Shown here in pieces: positions 1 through 12,564 of a stretch of 64,000 nucleotides of DNA. The notes beneath the pieces are model-generated. The model saw only the letters and a list, made by a program, of their open reading frames with translations, had not been told where the DNA came from and made no database searches. Each line of letters begins with the position of its first letter. Within the stretch, counting starts at the first letter, position 1. A program made the translations under genes and the position numbers. The DNA comes from Sepioteuthis lessoniana (lineage: Eukaryota; Mollusca; Cephalopoda; Myopsida; Loliginidae): positions 99,470,138-99,534,137 of the forward strand of contig OY757913.1 in assembly GCA_963585895.1 (NCBI GenBank). The letters are read 5' to 3'.

Positions 1-56
1 GACTCCTCCAGCCCTTTGGAGATCATTCCAAGTGCACCAATTACAATTGGTATCAC

Positions 57-260
57 TGTTCATTATTATTATTATTATTATTATTATTTACTCATTAGAG
101 TTTTTCTCATCACTTTTAGCTGATGGTCTTTCAGTGGAGTTTGAGTGACAGCAAGTCTCTGCAAGTCTCCAGGACTCTTCTCAGTATTCTGGCCGTTCTC
201 AATAATGCAGTAGTTTGGGTGGTCTCTATTCGTCCTCCAACTTCCAAATCCTCCAGGCCC

Positions 261-326
<66 letters not shown>

Positions 327-331
327 TATCT
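57..331. repeat. (TTA/ATT)n microsatellites
   Basis: Two trinucleotide runs, at about 62-89 and 259-328, flank about 170 bases of unassigned sequence. Long poly-Ile or poly-Tyr reading frames across the second run are artefacts of the repeat and are not genes. Confidence 0.95.
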
Positions 332-1000
332 ATTTATACGTTGTATTTGTTCATTATCGCTCATCTCTTGTGCCTGCCATTCATATTTGTATGTATAAGG
401 TTTGAATAAATGAGTTAACAGAGCTCTTCTAAAAACGTTCGAGATGCAGATCCGATCCTTTTTTCAGTTTTATTTTTTTATATAAAAAGAAAAGATCTTG
501 GAGGGTTATTCAATAGATAAGGTGAATTTTGCCTAATGAGTTGGCAATAGGAAGCACTGTTTACAGTTGTACCTTTTTCAAATAAAATCAGTAGTGATGG
601 GTCCTTTCAGGAGACTGTCAACTAGACCTTCTTTACTGATCACTGCACCTGAAACTTTTTCTTTACCGAAGAGTCAGTCTGTTTCCACAACATAGACTAC
701 CTTTTCGACTCAAAGTCGTGGTGGTAAGTTCTTGTTTAGCTTTTTATAAATATTCTTTGAATAGAATATGCTTCTCCGTACACATTACACATGGATTGCA
801 CTTCCCAATAACCCAAAGTTTGATGACAGACCTCTGTTCAAGGCTTGGAGCACTCTGCTTGATTTGCCACCATTTTGAAGAGGCTAAAAACAATATTTTT
901 GTGAGATTAAAATAATTTTTGCTCTAAACCAATGACAAACTATGCAGAGTTTACATATATGCTTTAAAAAATTCCCCTTATTTATTGAATGACCCTCGAA
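332..1000. other. Unassigned AT-rich sequence
   Basis: I see no recognisable gene, tRNA-like promoter or repeat family here. Short open frames have no domain and no splice context. Confidence 0.5.
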
Positions 1001-1580
1001 GATAGATAGATAGATAGATAGATATCAATAAACTAAATAGATATGAATAGACATAGATAGATAGATAGATAGATTGGTAGATAGATATGAATAGAGATAG
1101 ATAGATGGATAGATTTCGCTTCTTTATTGAATCACTCTCGTAGATGAATAGATTTTTCTTATCTACTGAATGACACTCGTAGATAGCTAGTGGGTAGAGT
1201 GTTCGCCAATGGTCCGGTTGACCTGGGTTCAATCCCAGGTCGCGTCATACCAAAGACTTTAAAAATGGTACTTGATACCTCCTTGCTTAACACTCAGCAA
1301 TATAAGGTACGTATCGAGGGTAAAGTGGAGCAATCCAGGGAAAGGAGTAGCGCCCTCCCTTACACTTCAGTGTAGTAGCTATTGAAAAGGGAACCTTCGG
1401 GTCGCCCCCGACTACGGCCGCCAACTTTACTTACTTTACTTACATAGATGTGAATAGACAAAGATAGATAGATAGATATCAATAAGCTAGATAGATATGA
1501 ATAGACCAAGATAGATAGATCGATAGATTTCCCTTTTTTATTCAATGAGCCTCGTGGATAGATAGATAGATTGATAGAAT
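1001..1580. repeat. (GATA)n microsatellite tract, split by a SINE
   Basis: Imperfect GATA repeats with interspersed 'gatatcaata' and 'gatatgaata' variants run from about 1001 to 1180 and resume from about 1440 to 1575. The gap is filled by a family C SINE. The two halves share the same variants, so the SINE probably landed inside an existing GATA tract. Confidence 0.9.
1184..1437 (+). mobile_element. tRNA-derived SINE, family C
   Basis: A box-A-like stretch (GGGTAGAGTGTTCGCC) and a box B (GGTTCAATCCC, about 1227) form a tRNA-like head. The body then contains 'aatggtacttgatacctcc', 'gtggagcaatccagggaaag' and 'gtgtagtagctattgaaaag', and the element ends in GCCAACTTTACTTA. The same order recurs in about nine other places in both orientations, which defines the family. 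Confidence 0.85.
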
Positions 1581-1589
1581 CCCATATTG

Positions 1590-2560
1590 CACGACCCTCA
1601 AATATATTTTAACAGTCATTTTTCTAAATATTTTTTATTAATCGTAAATCATTTTTTATCTATAAAAAGACGTTGTCACTAAATTTGTATGTTTATCCAA
1701 AAATGTCACGCTGATGCAAACAAAGAGAAAAGGGGATACTGTAGAGTTTTAAAGCAGTGTGTTCCTTGTGTCTGTGTGTTCGCTGGTAAAATCACTGCCA
1801 CTACTATTACTGGCTGAAGATATTCGGGTTTGCTCTTTTTGTAACTGGAGTAGATATGGTCTTCCTATTTAAATCAAAAGTATATTTTTCCAATACAAAC
1901 AGTGGAAAATATTGTAGAATAACCCAATATTGAGAAAAAATTACGGAATTTATTGACAAAAAATTAGAAATAATATTTAGTTGCCTCTCTTCAAGTTTTA
2001 ATGACAGTCTTAATTCTTTCAGGCATAGATTTTACAAATTTAAAGTAATATCAAAGAATGCCATTTAAAAGATCTTTGGTGGATGGACTCTTCACAGAGA
2101 TCATTCTTTAAGGTTTTACCGTAAATGTTCAATTGGATTTAGATCCGGACTGATCATTGGTCATATCATTGATTTTATATGCCTTTTTTGAAAAAAAGCT
2201 ATTATAAGAATTTTGTATGGTGTATGATAGTGGCGTGAACTACCAACCACACTTTCCCATAATGCATTAGACTATCTTGTTAATAGTCTAACACTGAATA
2301 GTTCGGCAAGGAAAGACTACATGATACGAAAAGTTAAACTGCAAACATTTAATATTTACATATATGGTACACAATAATAATTGTTCCAAACCATACGAAA
2401 TAAAAGCGCAATAGGTGCTCCTAGAACAAGGTAATGAATGGCAGAAATTACACTTATGCAGGTCTGGTGTAGTGCGAGTTCTCGTAAGGTGATTTGTATG
2501 CACGTGCTTCTCACATAGAAGAGGCTGAAGTAGAAATCCTATCCCTTGGACCTCCTTGGT
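1590..2560. other. Unassigned intergenic sequence
   Basis: AT-rich unique-looking sequence. No domain-bearing frame, tRNA-like head or family A-E repeat was recognised. Confidence 0.5.
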
Positions 2561-2564
2561 CAAA

Positions 2565-2710
2565 AAATGGTAGAACTCGCTTCTCAAACTGTCCCATGAC
2601 CAACGGTCACGTGATTGTCGAGAGCTCCGCCCATGAATCACAAGAAAGGGAGACAATTACATTTTGTTCCCAACGCTATAAACTCCTTTGTTCGGTTACA
2701 AGATGCGTTA
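2565..2710 (+). promoter_or_regulatory. Possible promoter-like block (E-box and TATA)
   Basis: A locally GC-richer block has AACGGTCACGTG (CACGTG at 2608-2613) and then TATAAA at 2677-2682, 69 bases downstream. A similar arrangement occurs at 21.76-21.83 kb with a 60-base spacing. It may be an LTR or other transposon promoter. No attached reading frame was identified. Confidence 0.25.
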
Positions 2711-2804
2711 TCGTTCGCCATCACCAAACCAATTTTCTGTTGATAGAATTTTAAACAGTTATCCAGTATTTCAATTCACAGTATATGCATTGATTCGGTT
2801 TTAT

Positions 2805-3093
2805 TGGAGGTGCCCGTGGTGTAATAGTTATCGTCGTAGGAAGTAGACGCAGCGACACGAGTTCAAATCCTGGACCAGGCTAATTGCATTTCACAGCACT
2901 AATACCATCGGGAAAGGTATGAATCCAATTATTCTCCCTCCTGCTATGGGTAAATAGTCGGACAGACTAGGTTCTTCAGCCTTGGTGAGGCAACTGGTCT
3001 AGGAGAAGGAAAACTCTGAATTCAAACCTGTTAAACTCCGCTTAAAAAATTGACCTTGTGTCATATCCTGCCCGAGCGGAGGGGTTGATAAAT
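2805..3093 (+). mobile_element. tRNA-derived SINE, family A, intact with 16-bp target-site duplication
   Basis: The head GGTGCCCGTGGTGTAATAG includes box A, and GAGTTCAAATCC is box B. Next comes the central block (CACTAATACC...TATGGGTAAATAG), then 'gaggcaactggtctaggag', 'cctgttaaactccgcttaa' and the end 'ggaggggttgataaata'. Both flanks carry the perfect 16-base duplication ATTGATTCGGTTTTAT (2789-2804 and 3094-3109). The target is the reversed hairpin tail of a family E element. Confidence 0.93.
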
Positions 3094-3109
3094 ATTGATT
3101 CGGTTTTAT

Positions 3110-3990
3110 GGTATATCAACCATTGTAGGTTATTTAATGCGAAATCCTCTTTATAAAGTAAGTAAAATTGGCGACCGTAGTCGAGGGTGACCCGAAGGCT
3201 CCCTTTTCAATAGCTACTACACCGAGGTGTTGAGTAGGTTGCTACTCCTTCCCTGGATTGCTCCACTTTACTCTTGATATGTGCCTGAGTTCATTTTTTT
3301 GTACACAGTTAAATGGTTTCAAGTATTCCTTTCTAACATGAATAATTGTATTTACTATTAATTATTTGTTTGCATACATTCAAATGCATATACATATATG
3401 ATTTGTAAGAGAATAGTTTGTCGGTAATTTCATTTTCAAATAAGTTTGAACTAATTTGTTTGAACACTAGTATTGCTTTTGTTTTTACAGTTAAATGGTT
3501 TCAATTATTGCTATCTAATACCTATAATTCTATTCAATATCGATCGTTTGTTTGCAGACAGTGAAGTGGTTACAAATACCGCTATTTAACACCAATTACT
3601 CTATTGAAATCTATTCATTTGTTTGCACACAGTTAAATGGTCCCAAGAATTGCTATGTATCACTAACAATTCAATTAAACATCAGTTATTTGTTTACACA
3701 CAGTTAAACGATCACACGATTCTATTTCAAACAATTCAATTTAGTATGAGTCATTTGTTTGCACAAAATTGCACAGTACTATTTGACCCATACTGGTAGA
3801 ACCCTATCAGGCGTTAACACTTCAGGCCAGATTGGACTGAGGTGCAATGGCAATGAAGGAGTATTCCACATTCTCCAAAGATCTAATACTGGAGCCTCGC
3901 CATTGTTTAATATAATATACAGGACACACTTACTTCTCAGCAGAAACGCAGTCTGTGTATTCTACAATTCCAGCCGACAATACTCGTATG
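3110..3990 (-). mobile_element. Composite element, family E, interrupted by SINEs
   Basis: Read on the minus strand, the head remnant lies at about 3990-3890, including the 'gtagaatacac' relatives near 3957. An inner tract of diverged repeats follows (variants of 'actgtgtgcaaacaaatgac' and 'gaaaccatttaactg', visible reversed at 3305-3760). The hairpin tail is at 3160-3105. A family C fragment sits in the tail-proximal part and a family A SINE landed in the tail itself. Confidence 0.7.
3161..3292 (-). mobile_element. SINE family C, 5'-truncated
   Basis: The reversed 3' half of family C ('aagtaaagttggc', 'tagctactacaccgaggtgt', 'ctccactttactcttgat') is present. The tRNA-like head is missing. 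Confidence 0.8.
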
Positions 3991-3999
3991 CATTGATTG

Positions 4000-4800
4000 T
4001 TGGAGTAATAGCCCGGTATCTTTCAATAATAACCCCATTTCGTAAATGATTTGGGAAATTTACTCGTTTTCTTCAGGCAGTCACTTTTATATGTTTCGTT
4101 TGAACGGCATCAAACAAAAGTTCTAGTCTAATTGAATTTCATAATATTTTCCTCAACATTGGGTTATTCCATAATATTTTCCTCTGCACGGATTGGAACG
4201 AAAATATTCCACAAATCTGAATAATTTAATCTGGTTTGTTTTAGGAATATTTTATGAAACCTGGATGTTCAACCATTAAAGAAGTAACGTTTTGCGTCTT
4301 AACTGTTATTAATTGATTTACTGCTGAATGAAAAACAAAACTAAATGAATATCGTTTAAGAGTGATAATTCCATAATTTTTGCCAAAGGTACTATATAAT
4401 TGTAAGGTGTATCAAACGGTTGACACTTGATCTAGAGAGACGAAAGAAGCTGACGAACTTGTATTTGTATTTAAAAACTCCTCTTTTGTAATGGTGTAGA
4501 TTTCATAAAAAGAACTCTTTGGTTCATGGGTAATGTTCTTACCATCATTTTATAAGGAGGAGGAAGAGGTGGAACTCTTTATCAAGATCATTGCTTCCTC
4601 AACCAAGGGCTCAAATCTTAGGGAGGGGATTCTAAACGTTTAGCCTTGTTTAGGCAACGGCTTCGCTTCGTGCCTGGATCTCGACTTCAACTGACAAAAA
4701 ACTCAAAATCAACCCCCCACTTCTTTGGTCATGTGACATATTTCTCCCTATCAGAGTTCATTTCTATCCACAAAATCCCTATTTTATCTTGAGGGGAAAG
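4000..4800. other. Unassigned sequence
   Basis: No feature can be supported. There is a poly-A/T-rich section and a short purine-rich patch ('aaggaggaggaagagg' near 4553). Confidence 0.45.
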
Positions 4801-5050
4801 TCCCCGTGACGTAATGGCTAACGTGCTGAACTGCGACCTCGAAGTAAGCGAGTTCAAACACCAGTCGCGCTGTTAGATTCACTTTTAGACTAATTCCCTG
4901 GGAGAAAGGCATGAATCGCTTTATTCCCCCAACTGTGGATTAAATAGTATCACTGCTGTTCTGCAAGGATGGTTTTTAGCATATAATAACTCACCAAGGT
5001 TTTTATGCCATAAAACAGCGAAACCAAACCAAACCAAACCAAACCAAACT
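4801..5050 (+). mobile_element. tRNA-derived SINE, family B
   Basis: The head is GTCCCCGTGACGTAATGGCTAA and box B is GAGTTCAAACACC. The central block (AGACTAATTCCCTGGGAGAA...GGATTAAATAGTA) is shared with family A. The tail is degenerate (atataataactcaccaagg...atgccataaaac) and ends in five AAACC repeats (5025-5049). The last part is a diverged version of the hairpin tail. Confidence 0.8.
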
Positions 5051-5269
5051 TATTTCATCTTGGTTCCCAGATTCCTACACCGGAAGGAATGACCTATGAT
5101 CCCCAATTTATCAATCACCATTTCTGCAGAAATTGACCACAAGACCAAATCCATTATAAGCTTTTGCAACTCAATACCCAACTGTTTTATCTGTGGAGCC
5201 TCTCGAATTTTGAAAACTTGATTTTTAAATCAACATCGAGGAGTGATCATTTCAAATTCAAATTGGAAA

Positions 5270-5835
5270 GGACTAAGAATAATTCTTACTGTAGCAGAGA
5301 CATCAACACGCGACTAGCAAAGGCATGGACAGCTAACGATAGTCTATCGGTCATATGGAAGTCAGACCTGACCGATAAAATACAACGCAGTTTCTTCCAA
5401 GCAGCGGTCGTGTCGATACTGCTCTATGGATGCATGCACTACAGGGAGGCTAACTAAACGTATGAAGAAAAAGCTTGACGGCAACTACACAAGAATGCTG
5501 CGAGCAATATTGGACAAGTCCTAGAGGCAACACCCCACAAAGCAGCAGCTGTATGGCCACTTACCACCCATCACGAAAACTATCAAAATTAGACGAACCA
5601 GACATACAGCACACTACTGGAGAAGTAGGGACGATCTCATAAGTGATGTACTCCCTTGGACCCCTTCACTTGGCCGAGCAAAGGTAGGACGACCAGCTCG
5701 AACCTACGTGCAGCAGCTCTGTACCGATGCGGGATGTAGTCCTGAAGACCTACCAGGAGCAATTGACGATAGGGAGGGTGGCGAGAGAGGGTCTGGGATA
5801 TCCGTGCTGATGGCGCGACTTGATGATGATGATGT
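5270..5835 (+). pseudogene. LINE reverse-transcriptase C-terminal fragment
   Basis: The open frame to 5457 reads DINTRLAKAWTANDSLSVIW then KSDLTDKIQRSFFQAAVVS, the thumb/connection region of a non-LTR reverse transcriptase. After a frame change the sequence continues with KRMKKKLDGNYTRMLRAIL, then QLYGHLPPITKTI and GRPARTYVQQLCTDAGCSPE, with a stop after 'LDKS'. The copy is 5'-truncated, frameshifted and ends in (GAT)n at about 5821-5833, a typical LINE 3' microsatellite. The clade is uncertain (RTE- or jockey-like). It is certainly non-functional. Confidence 0.85.
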
Positions 5836-5839
5836 AGCA

Positions 5840-6825
5840 GTCTTTCATCTCGGCCTGTCTTGTCTCGCCTGCAAAAAGACTCGACCCAACGTTGTGTAGA
5901 TTCTTTTAAGATAAGATTTATCAGTCGCAAGTTTTGGCCGAAACCGCACAAGAGTAAGCTAGTCATGATGGGAGGAAGCGTGTGGCACAAGGTAATTTGA
6001 ACTTAAGCGCTGTTCCCTCACTATCGCGATTAACCCATTCCGCCTGACGGTCACCTATTGTCCATGTTCGCTTAGTGACCAACCACAGTGTAGGGGGTCG
6101 GCATCCCAATCACCGCTTCCATGGGTAACAACTCGTTTCCATTCTCCTGATTTCATCCTTGGATAATAGGGCCCTGGCTTAAAAAAATCACCTATCTCGT
6201 GTGGACCATTTCTTGATCTAAAATACTTGGGAAAATTACATCTTTGTCTACTTACTTTTGACCGTACTAGTGACGAAGACTTCCGTTTATGATGGGCATT
6301 AAAAAAACTTTCATCTGCATTATTGCACTTAAATATGTTCACCCAGGAGCAGAAGATCTTATTGTGTCATATTACGTTCCAAAATCAACTCTACAAATTG
6401 TGACCATAACCTAAGAATCGACTTATACTCGAGTATATACAGTACACACATTTTTTAAAATTTCTCTACCCGAAAAGTTCATGAAAATGGCCAGACGGTT
6501 AAGTTTAAAGATTTTTACAATTCAAACTGTTATAGAAAATTACAGTATAAAGATTGTATTGCATTTATTTATTTTTTCAATCTAGAGGGCTTACCAGCCT
6601 TGAAAATCTACATTTAAATGCTGGATAATAAAATTACTCGGCTCGAACATCGACCACTAACATCCATAGAAAGTATGCAACCATCAAACTTCCCTAGTAA
6701 GCACCTAAAATGGTGTATATATTCGTGTACAGGTCGAAATTTCAAGACCTAATCTTTAGACAAATAAACTGAAATCGATTTATTTATTAATAATAATTAT
6801 GTTGGATTGAAATTCAAACATATTA
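5840..6825. other. Unassigned sequence with a minor shared repeat
   Basis: A short stretch near 5903-5950 (aagatttatcagtcgcaag, ttttggccgaaac) recurs at about 20340-20390 (agattaatcggtcgcaggtt, ttggtcgaaagc). It marks an undefined low-copy repeat. Nothing else is supported. Confidence 0.4.
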
Positions 6826-6827
6826 GT

Positions 6828-6985
6828 TCGGTTTGGTTTCTTCGTTTAATTGCATATCAACCTTCGTGGGTTAGTTTATGACAAAGTCATCCTTGTAGAA
6901 GAACAGTAGTGATACTACTTAACTCATAGCTGGAGGGTATAAAGGAGTTCATGCCTTTTCCAAGGGTACAAACATACTGGGAAGA
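6828..6985 (-). mobile_element. SINE family B, partial
   Basis: Reversed tail 'ggtttggtttcttcgtttaa', hairpin 'aaccttcgtgggtt', then 'agaacagtagtgatactac' and the central block up to 'ttccaagggtacaaac'. The tRNA-like head is missing. Confidence 0.75.
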
Positions 6986-6999
6986 TTAATTAGTCGATT

Positions 7000-7060
7000 G
7001 ATTGAATTTAACGGCATTTCAACCCATCAGGGGTTATTTTATGCCTCGAGTAAATACAAA
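7000..7060 (-). repeat. Variant hairpin tail with (AATC)n-type end
   Basis: 'gattgattgaatttaacggc' followed by 'aacccatcaggggttatttt' is a reversed SINE-type tail. Its stem reads AACCC/GGGTT in place of AACCT/AGGTT. Related tails occur at 8130-8165, 21170-21215, 27165-27225 and 38685-38745. Confidence 0.55.
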
Positions 7061-7331
7061 TCACGTATATTGCACACTTATATCTACCTTTACATTTTTT
7101 GTGGATTTGTTTTTTTTTATTTTAATGGCATGTGTTATATACAAGCGTGTGGTTGCAAGAAAAATAAGACTGACAAGATTTAGTTTATTTTGTTTATTTA
7201 ATAAATAAAAGAAACAAGCGGATGAAATATCTGGCCGGAGGTTTATCTAATCGGCGACAAACGGTTTCTTTGATCTGGTCGGACGGTGTTGTCGAGTGAC
7301 GCTCTTAGCACGGCTGGGGATTCAACTGCTT

Positions 7332-7778
7332 TATTTCTTTTGTTTTACACAAAAGAAGGCACAAGGCCTTGAAGTTGTGGGGGAGGGGGGAAGGGAGCGG
7401 TCTTACTGTTCTATATATTCTAAGGAGACCTAGCTAGCCACATTTGCCGACCCATTCAACAGTACAATATATAGCCATTCTACCATCGTCATGCGCGCTC
7501 CAATCACAAAAATACCACATTTGCTCTATGAAAAAAGTCTACTTAAAACCCGAAAGTGGTGTATGATTTTATTTATAATTTATGATTTATTTACAGTGGA
7601 TATGATGGGAACGAGAGAAAACCCCCGAAATAAACGAAAAACAAGGAAAAAACTCCCCGTTTGGTTGCCCTCCCATCCCCCCGTCTATAAAATTGGAGGT
7701 CGACTGTTTTCCGGGGGGAAAGAACCGAAAACAAGCCGGAACTACCCTAGGTGGGACGGGAATCATAATCTACTGGTA
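7332..7778 (+). mobile_element. LTR-like repeat, family L
   Basis: The sequence 'tttatttcttttg...ctagctagccacatttgcc...cccccgtctata...gactgttttcc' recurs at 35.85, 42.37 and 44.33 kb. The 12-mer ATTCAACTGCTT flanks the block (7320-7331 and 7779-7790) as a likely target-site duplication. No retroviral-type coding sequence is next to it, so it may be a solo LTR or a non-autonomous element. Confidence 0.55.
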
Positions 7779-7799
7779 ATTCAACTGCTTGTGTGACCA

Positions 7800-8530
7800 C
7801 TGCTTGGCCTAATTATATTTTCCCGATTTCAAATACCGGCCCCAGAAAATGCTACTTGTGGAAAAAAAATGATTGGTTGAAAAATAGACCTTTTTTTTTA
7901 TAATTGAGAATTTTCTGGGAATTTTGGATAGACTATGCGCGGAGCCTATACGCAGAAGCCATGATTTTCTCAGTTTGACACTGGCCGTTGAAGGGTCAAC
8001 ATCTTGTAGCCGTTATTTTCTTCTGCTGTGTCGATGTCTGTGGGTCTGTGTTTTGCGTGTTTTAGTAGTTAGGTGTGTGAAGAGTTAAGTGGGTGAATCA
8101 GAAGAGATTTGATGTATTTTGCTATAACACATGTTAACCCATATAGGGTTATTTCATGCATAGAGCTTAGCGAACCACGATCAAACCTACACTTTTTGTG
8201 CTGTCGTTTCCTGAGATTTTTTAAAATTTCGTTTTAACGTTATGCTAAAATCCTCTGGGATTGTTTTCTAATAATTACTTTGTATTGTTTTGCGTCTATA
8301 ATTTTAGGCAAACTGTAATTATTTACTTGTAATGCGCACCTCTTAGTTAGGACTATGGAATTCTGGGAAAAAAAAATTCTCGAGTATAATACGATCTGAC
8401 TTTTTAGCAGCTAAATTTAACCTAATTTTAGTTTTTGTTCAACTTTTTAACGGTTTGTACTGACTAAAAAAAAATCTAAATTGTATAGTCTGCATTATAT
8501 TTTGAAACACAAAATTTATATTGTATTTAT
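7800..8530. other. Unassigned sequence
   Basis: Only a variant hairpin tail ('aacccatatagggttatttc', near 8135) was recognised. No gene is visible. Confidence 0.4.
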
Positions 8531-8620
8531 AAAAAAAACACCCGGTAAAAAATATCAGGTAAAAACACACGGTAAAAAAACACCAAGTAAAAACACCCAG
8601 TAAAAAACACCAGGTGAAAA
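8531..8620. repeat. Short minisatellite, about 16-bp unit
   Basis: About six imperfect units of the type 'aaacacccggtaaaaa' stand in tandem, with variants 'aacaccaggtgaaaa' and 'aacaccaagtaaaaa'. Confidence 0.8.
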
Positions 8621-8737
8621 TGCAACAAGCTTCCAGCGAAAATCAGTTCACATTAGGAAGTTATATACAAACAAACACACATTCCAGTATTTTTTAGGAA
8701 AACACGTTAGTTTGGACAACAGATATAACCTACTTTT

Positions 8738-9029
8738 AAGGTGCCCGTGGTGTAATGGTTATCGTCGTAGGAAATGGACACGACGACAAGAGTTCAAATA
8801 CTGGACGAGACTGATTGCTTTTCACATTGCACTAATACCCCTGGGAAAGATATGAATCCAATTATTCTTCCTCCAGCTATGGGTAAAATAGCAGGGCAGA
8901 CTGAATTCTTCTGCCTTGGTGAGGCAATTTGTCTAGGAGAAGGAAAACTCTGAATTCAAACCTGTTAAACTCTGCTTGAAAATTGACCTTGTGTCATATC
9001 CTGCCCGAGCGGAGGGGTCGGTAAATATG
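8738..9029 (+). mobile_element. tRNA-derived SINE, family A, intact with 16-bp target-site duplication
   Basis: Full head (GGTGCCCGTGGTGTAATGG), box B-like GAGTTCAAATACT, central block and tail ending 'ggaggggtcggtaaatat'. The perfect duplication GATATAACCTACTTTT lies at 8722-8737 and 9030-9045. Confidence 0.94.
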
Positions 9030-9117
9030 GATATAACCTACTTTTGACTATTCCATCCCGAATATAACGAGGCATGTGACCGGAAAAAAGTTAATTATAT
9101 AGTTCTATATAATATGC

Positions 9118-9352
9118 ATTATAATGCGTTCCCCGGAGACCGGGGTTCAATCTCAGGTCGAGTCATACCAAAGACTCTAAAAAATGGTTCTTGATTCTTC
9201 CTTGCTTAACACTCAAGCATTATAAGGTACGGATCAAGGGTAAAGTGGAGCAATCTAGGGAAAGGAGTAGCGCCCTCCCCTATACCTTGGTGTAGTAGCT
9301 ATCGAAAAGGGAGACTTGGGGTCACCTTCGACTACGATCGCCAACTTTACTT
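9118..9352 (+). mobile_element. SINE family C
   Basis: Box B GGTTCAATCTC, then 'gagtcataccaaagactc', the body and the end 'gccaactttactt'. The beginning of the tRNA-like head is missing or degraded. Confidence 0.8.
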
Positions 9353-9482
9353 TGGGGAAGGAGTAGCGCTCTCTCCTACAAATCTAGGGAAAGGAGTAGC
9401 GCCCTCCCCTATACCTTGGTGTAGTAGCTATTGAAAAAGGAACCTTCGGGTCAACCTCGACAACGGTCGCCAACTTTGCTTA
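9353..9482 (+). mobile_element. SINE family C, second partial copy in tandem
   Basis: Immediately after the preceding copy, 'ggaaaggagtagcgccctcc' to 'gccaactttgcttact' is repeated. This is a partial tandem duplication of the 3' half. Confidence 0.8.
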
Positions 9483-9489
9483 CTTATAT

Positions 9490-10435
9490 ACAAATGATTA
9501 CGGTAATTTTTTTTTCTTGAGAAGGACAAAATGTTATACATGTTGATATTTTCAAATAGGTTATTCATATTTTTTTTAAGTTGAAGAAACGTTGTCTCAT
9601 GAGGGCATCAAGCACCGCATTCTAGGAGAAATTTTTTAGCCGTCATTGAAAGGATTAGAAACAATCCTTGTCTTCAAAGATCAATTCCATACATAAATGA
9701 CCTCGTGACCATAAATCAAGGGTTCGACTTATATACGAGTACATACGATACTTTGCCGCGATATATTAGTCGCTTGTATCCAGCCGGGACGAACAAATCC
9801 GAATGAAAGCGATTTCAGCCGAGCTCAGCTTATAAGGCAGGTCAACGTCCATCTTTACAAGGCAGGTCCACGTGAAAGTCTCCTGACTCTGGTAACTGAT
9901 GCGTATCAAAAGATGTAGCGATCATCTCTTACACTGAAACATGTGTTTTGGCGGGGTTATGTAAATATGGGAACGGTTGCCTGGTTGCTGAAAAACAATA
10001 CTTACAAAAGAATAAATCACTTCCAACTGGTGGAGTTTTGAGAAACGGAAGAGGATTTGTAATAACGATTAAGCTTAACGAGCACCAAGAAACATAATTT
10101 AAGGACGACACCAACTATCTATTTTTTTTTTGTTCATCAAGTGTGATGACAATGTTTTATTAGGTAATCATATATAATTGGTGAATTTCATCTATCTATC
10201 TGCTTTTGCGTCCAACAAGAACAACGTACAATTGAAGAACTGTGTTACTGCAGGCAGGTGAGTAAAAACTAATTTTTAAAATACACAATTGCATATATTG
10301 TGGTTCGGGAGGGGATGTTCAAGTGGCCCGGTAAATGGATTCGACAAGTCGACTAGTATTCCTTTTGCTTTGTTTTCATAGTAATGATCGAAGGGAAGTT
10401 GTGAATTTATTTCTTCCCCTTCTACAAACATACAT
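9490..10435. other. Unassigned sequence
   Basis: AT-rich sequence without a recognisable gene or repeat family. Confidence 0.4.
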
Positions 10436-10446
10436 ACATGCATTTC

Positions 10447-10460
10447 TTTCTTTCTTTCTT

Positions 10461-10549
<89 letters not shown>

Positions 10550-10550
10550 T
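10447..10550. repeat. (CTTT)n-(CT)n-(TA)n microsatellite
   Basis: Continuous CTTT, then CT, then TA dinucleotides. Confidence 0.97.
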
Positions 10551-10564
10551 CAATCCCTTTGCAC

Positions 10565-11290
<726 letters not shown>

Positions 11291-11564
11291 TTTTTTTTCA
11301 TTCTCCTTAAAAAGAAAAAATCAAACAAAAGTCAGAGAGAAATTTTATTTGTATATATACAAATAGCACAGTAAATAAATATGCTCATGTAAAAAGCGAA
11401 CTTCACTAATGGATGTCTTCTATGTTAGATGTGTGTGAAAATTTCCAAGTTAAAAATCTTTTTTCTTTCGCACTTTTTTTATTTGTTTGACAGTACTTCA
11501 GCTTCTTAATGCTGATATTTGATCCCTTTGTAAATGTTTAATTATAATAATATTTAAATTTTCA

Positions 11565-11750
11565 ATTCCTATTTAATTCAAATAATTTGCACACATTTAT
11601 ATAGTTTCAAGAATTCATTTCTAATACTAATTTAAAGAATTCAAATCTAATACAAATTTAAACACAGTCATATATGGTATCGAGTATTTCTTTCTAATAA
11701 CTAATAGCTTATACACAGTTGAATGGTTTGATAGAATAGATATGTTAGAC
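11565..11750 (-). repeat. Family E inner-tract fragment
   Basis: Reversed variants of 'actgtgtgcaaa' and 'gaaaccatataaa' units, about 60 bp apart, match the inner repeats of family E without head or tail. Confidence 0.5.
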
Positions 11751-11782
11751 GTCGAGAAAAAGCGTTGAGGAAGTTTAAAAAC

Positions 11783-11818
11783 GAGAGAGAGAGAGAGAGA
11801 GGGAGAGAGAGAGAGAGC
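11783..11818. repeat. (GA)n microsatellite
   Basis: GA dinucleotides with one GGGA interruption. Confidence 0.95.
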
Positions 11819-11966
11819 GTCCTTTATCAAGGTATGGCGTGTTTTTTTTTCGATACTTCGTAAAACGGTTTTTTCTAACGCATTTCAATGTGAATATCCA
11901 TTGTTGAATGTTACATGAATTATATCAAATTTTCATATTCTTAATTAGAATTACTTTAATTTACTA

Positions 11967-11967
<1 letters not shown>

Positions 11968-12026
<59 letters not shown>
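11968..12026. repeat. (TA)n microsatellite
   Basis: About 29 consecutive TA units. Confidence 0.97.
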
Positions 12027-12031
<5 letters not shown>

Positions 12032-12564
12032 ATTTCTTCTTATCGTTCGACAATACTTGTTATTCTTAATGCATTTACATTTTCTCCTGAAAAATATCTT
12101 TTAAAATATTATCATTGTTTTCTACCGCTACAGTTTTCTTATCAATAAGTTTAACATACATGTTTCTTGCTTATTATTCAGAAAAAATATTTAAGACAAT
12201 TATCTAATAGTTTTAATTGTTAAGAACTGAGGTAAAAATAGTTTATCATAAAATTTATCTTATTATACGTATATTTTCTACCAAACAGAAACTCTCTTTC
12301 AGCGAACCCAGTCGGCTGGACCTGTAGAATACACCGACTGCCTCTTTTTCGAGGTGTAAGAAACGCCCCAATCGAGTGTCCTGAATATAACACAAAATCA
12401 TTTGATGGTGGGGCTCCCGTGTGGGAGCTTTTGGGAATTTGGAGTACCCCTTCATTGCTATTGCTTTCAGGTCCCCTCTATATCTATGGATCAAATAGAA
12501 CAGTTTGATATTTAAACTGTGTGTAAACAAATGACTGATGCTAAGTCAAATTGTAAGAAATAAA

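Noticed and set aside
259..409. Reading frames with long Ile or Tyr runs
   Set aside because: They are translations of a (TTA)n microsatellite. The same applies to frames over TA, CT and GA runs at 10.4, 10.8, 29.9, 30.4 and 46.4 kb.
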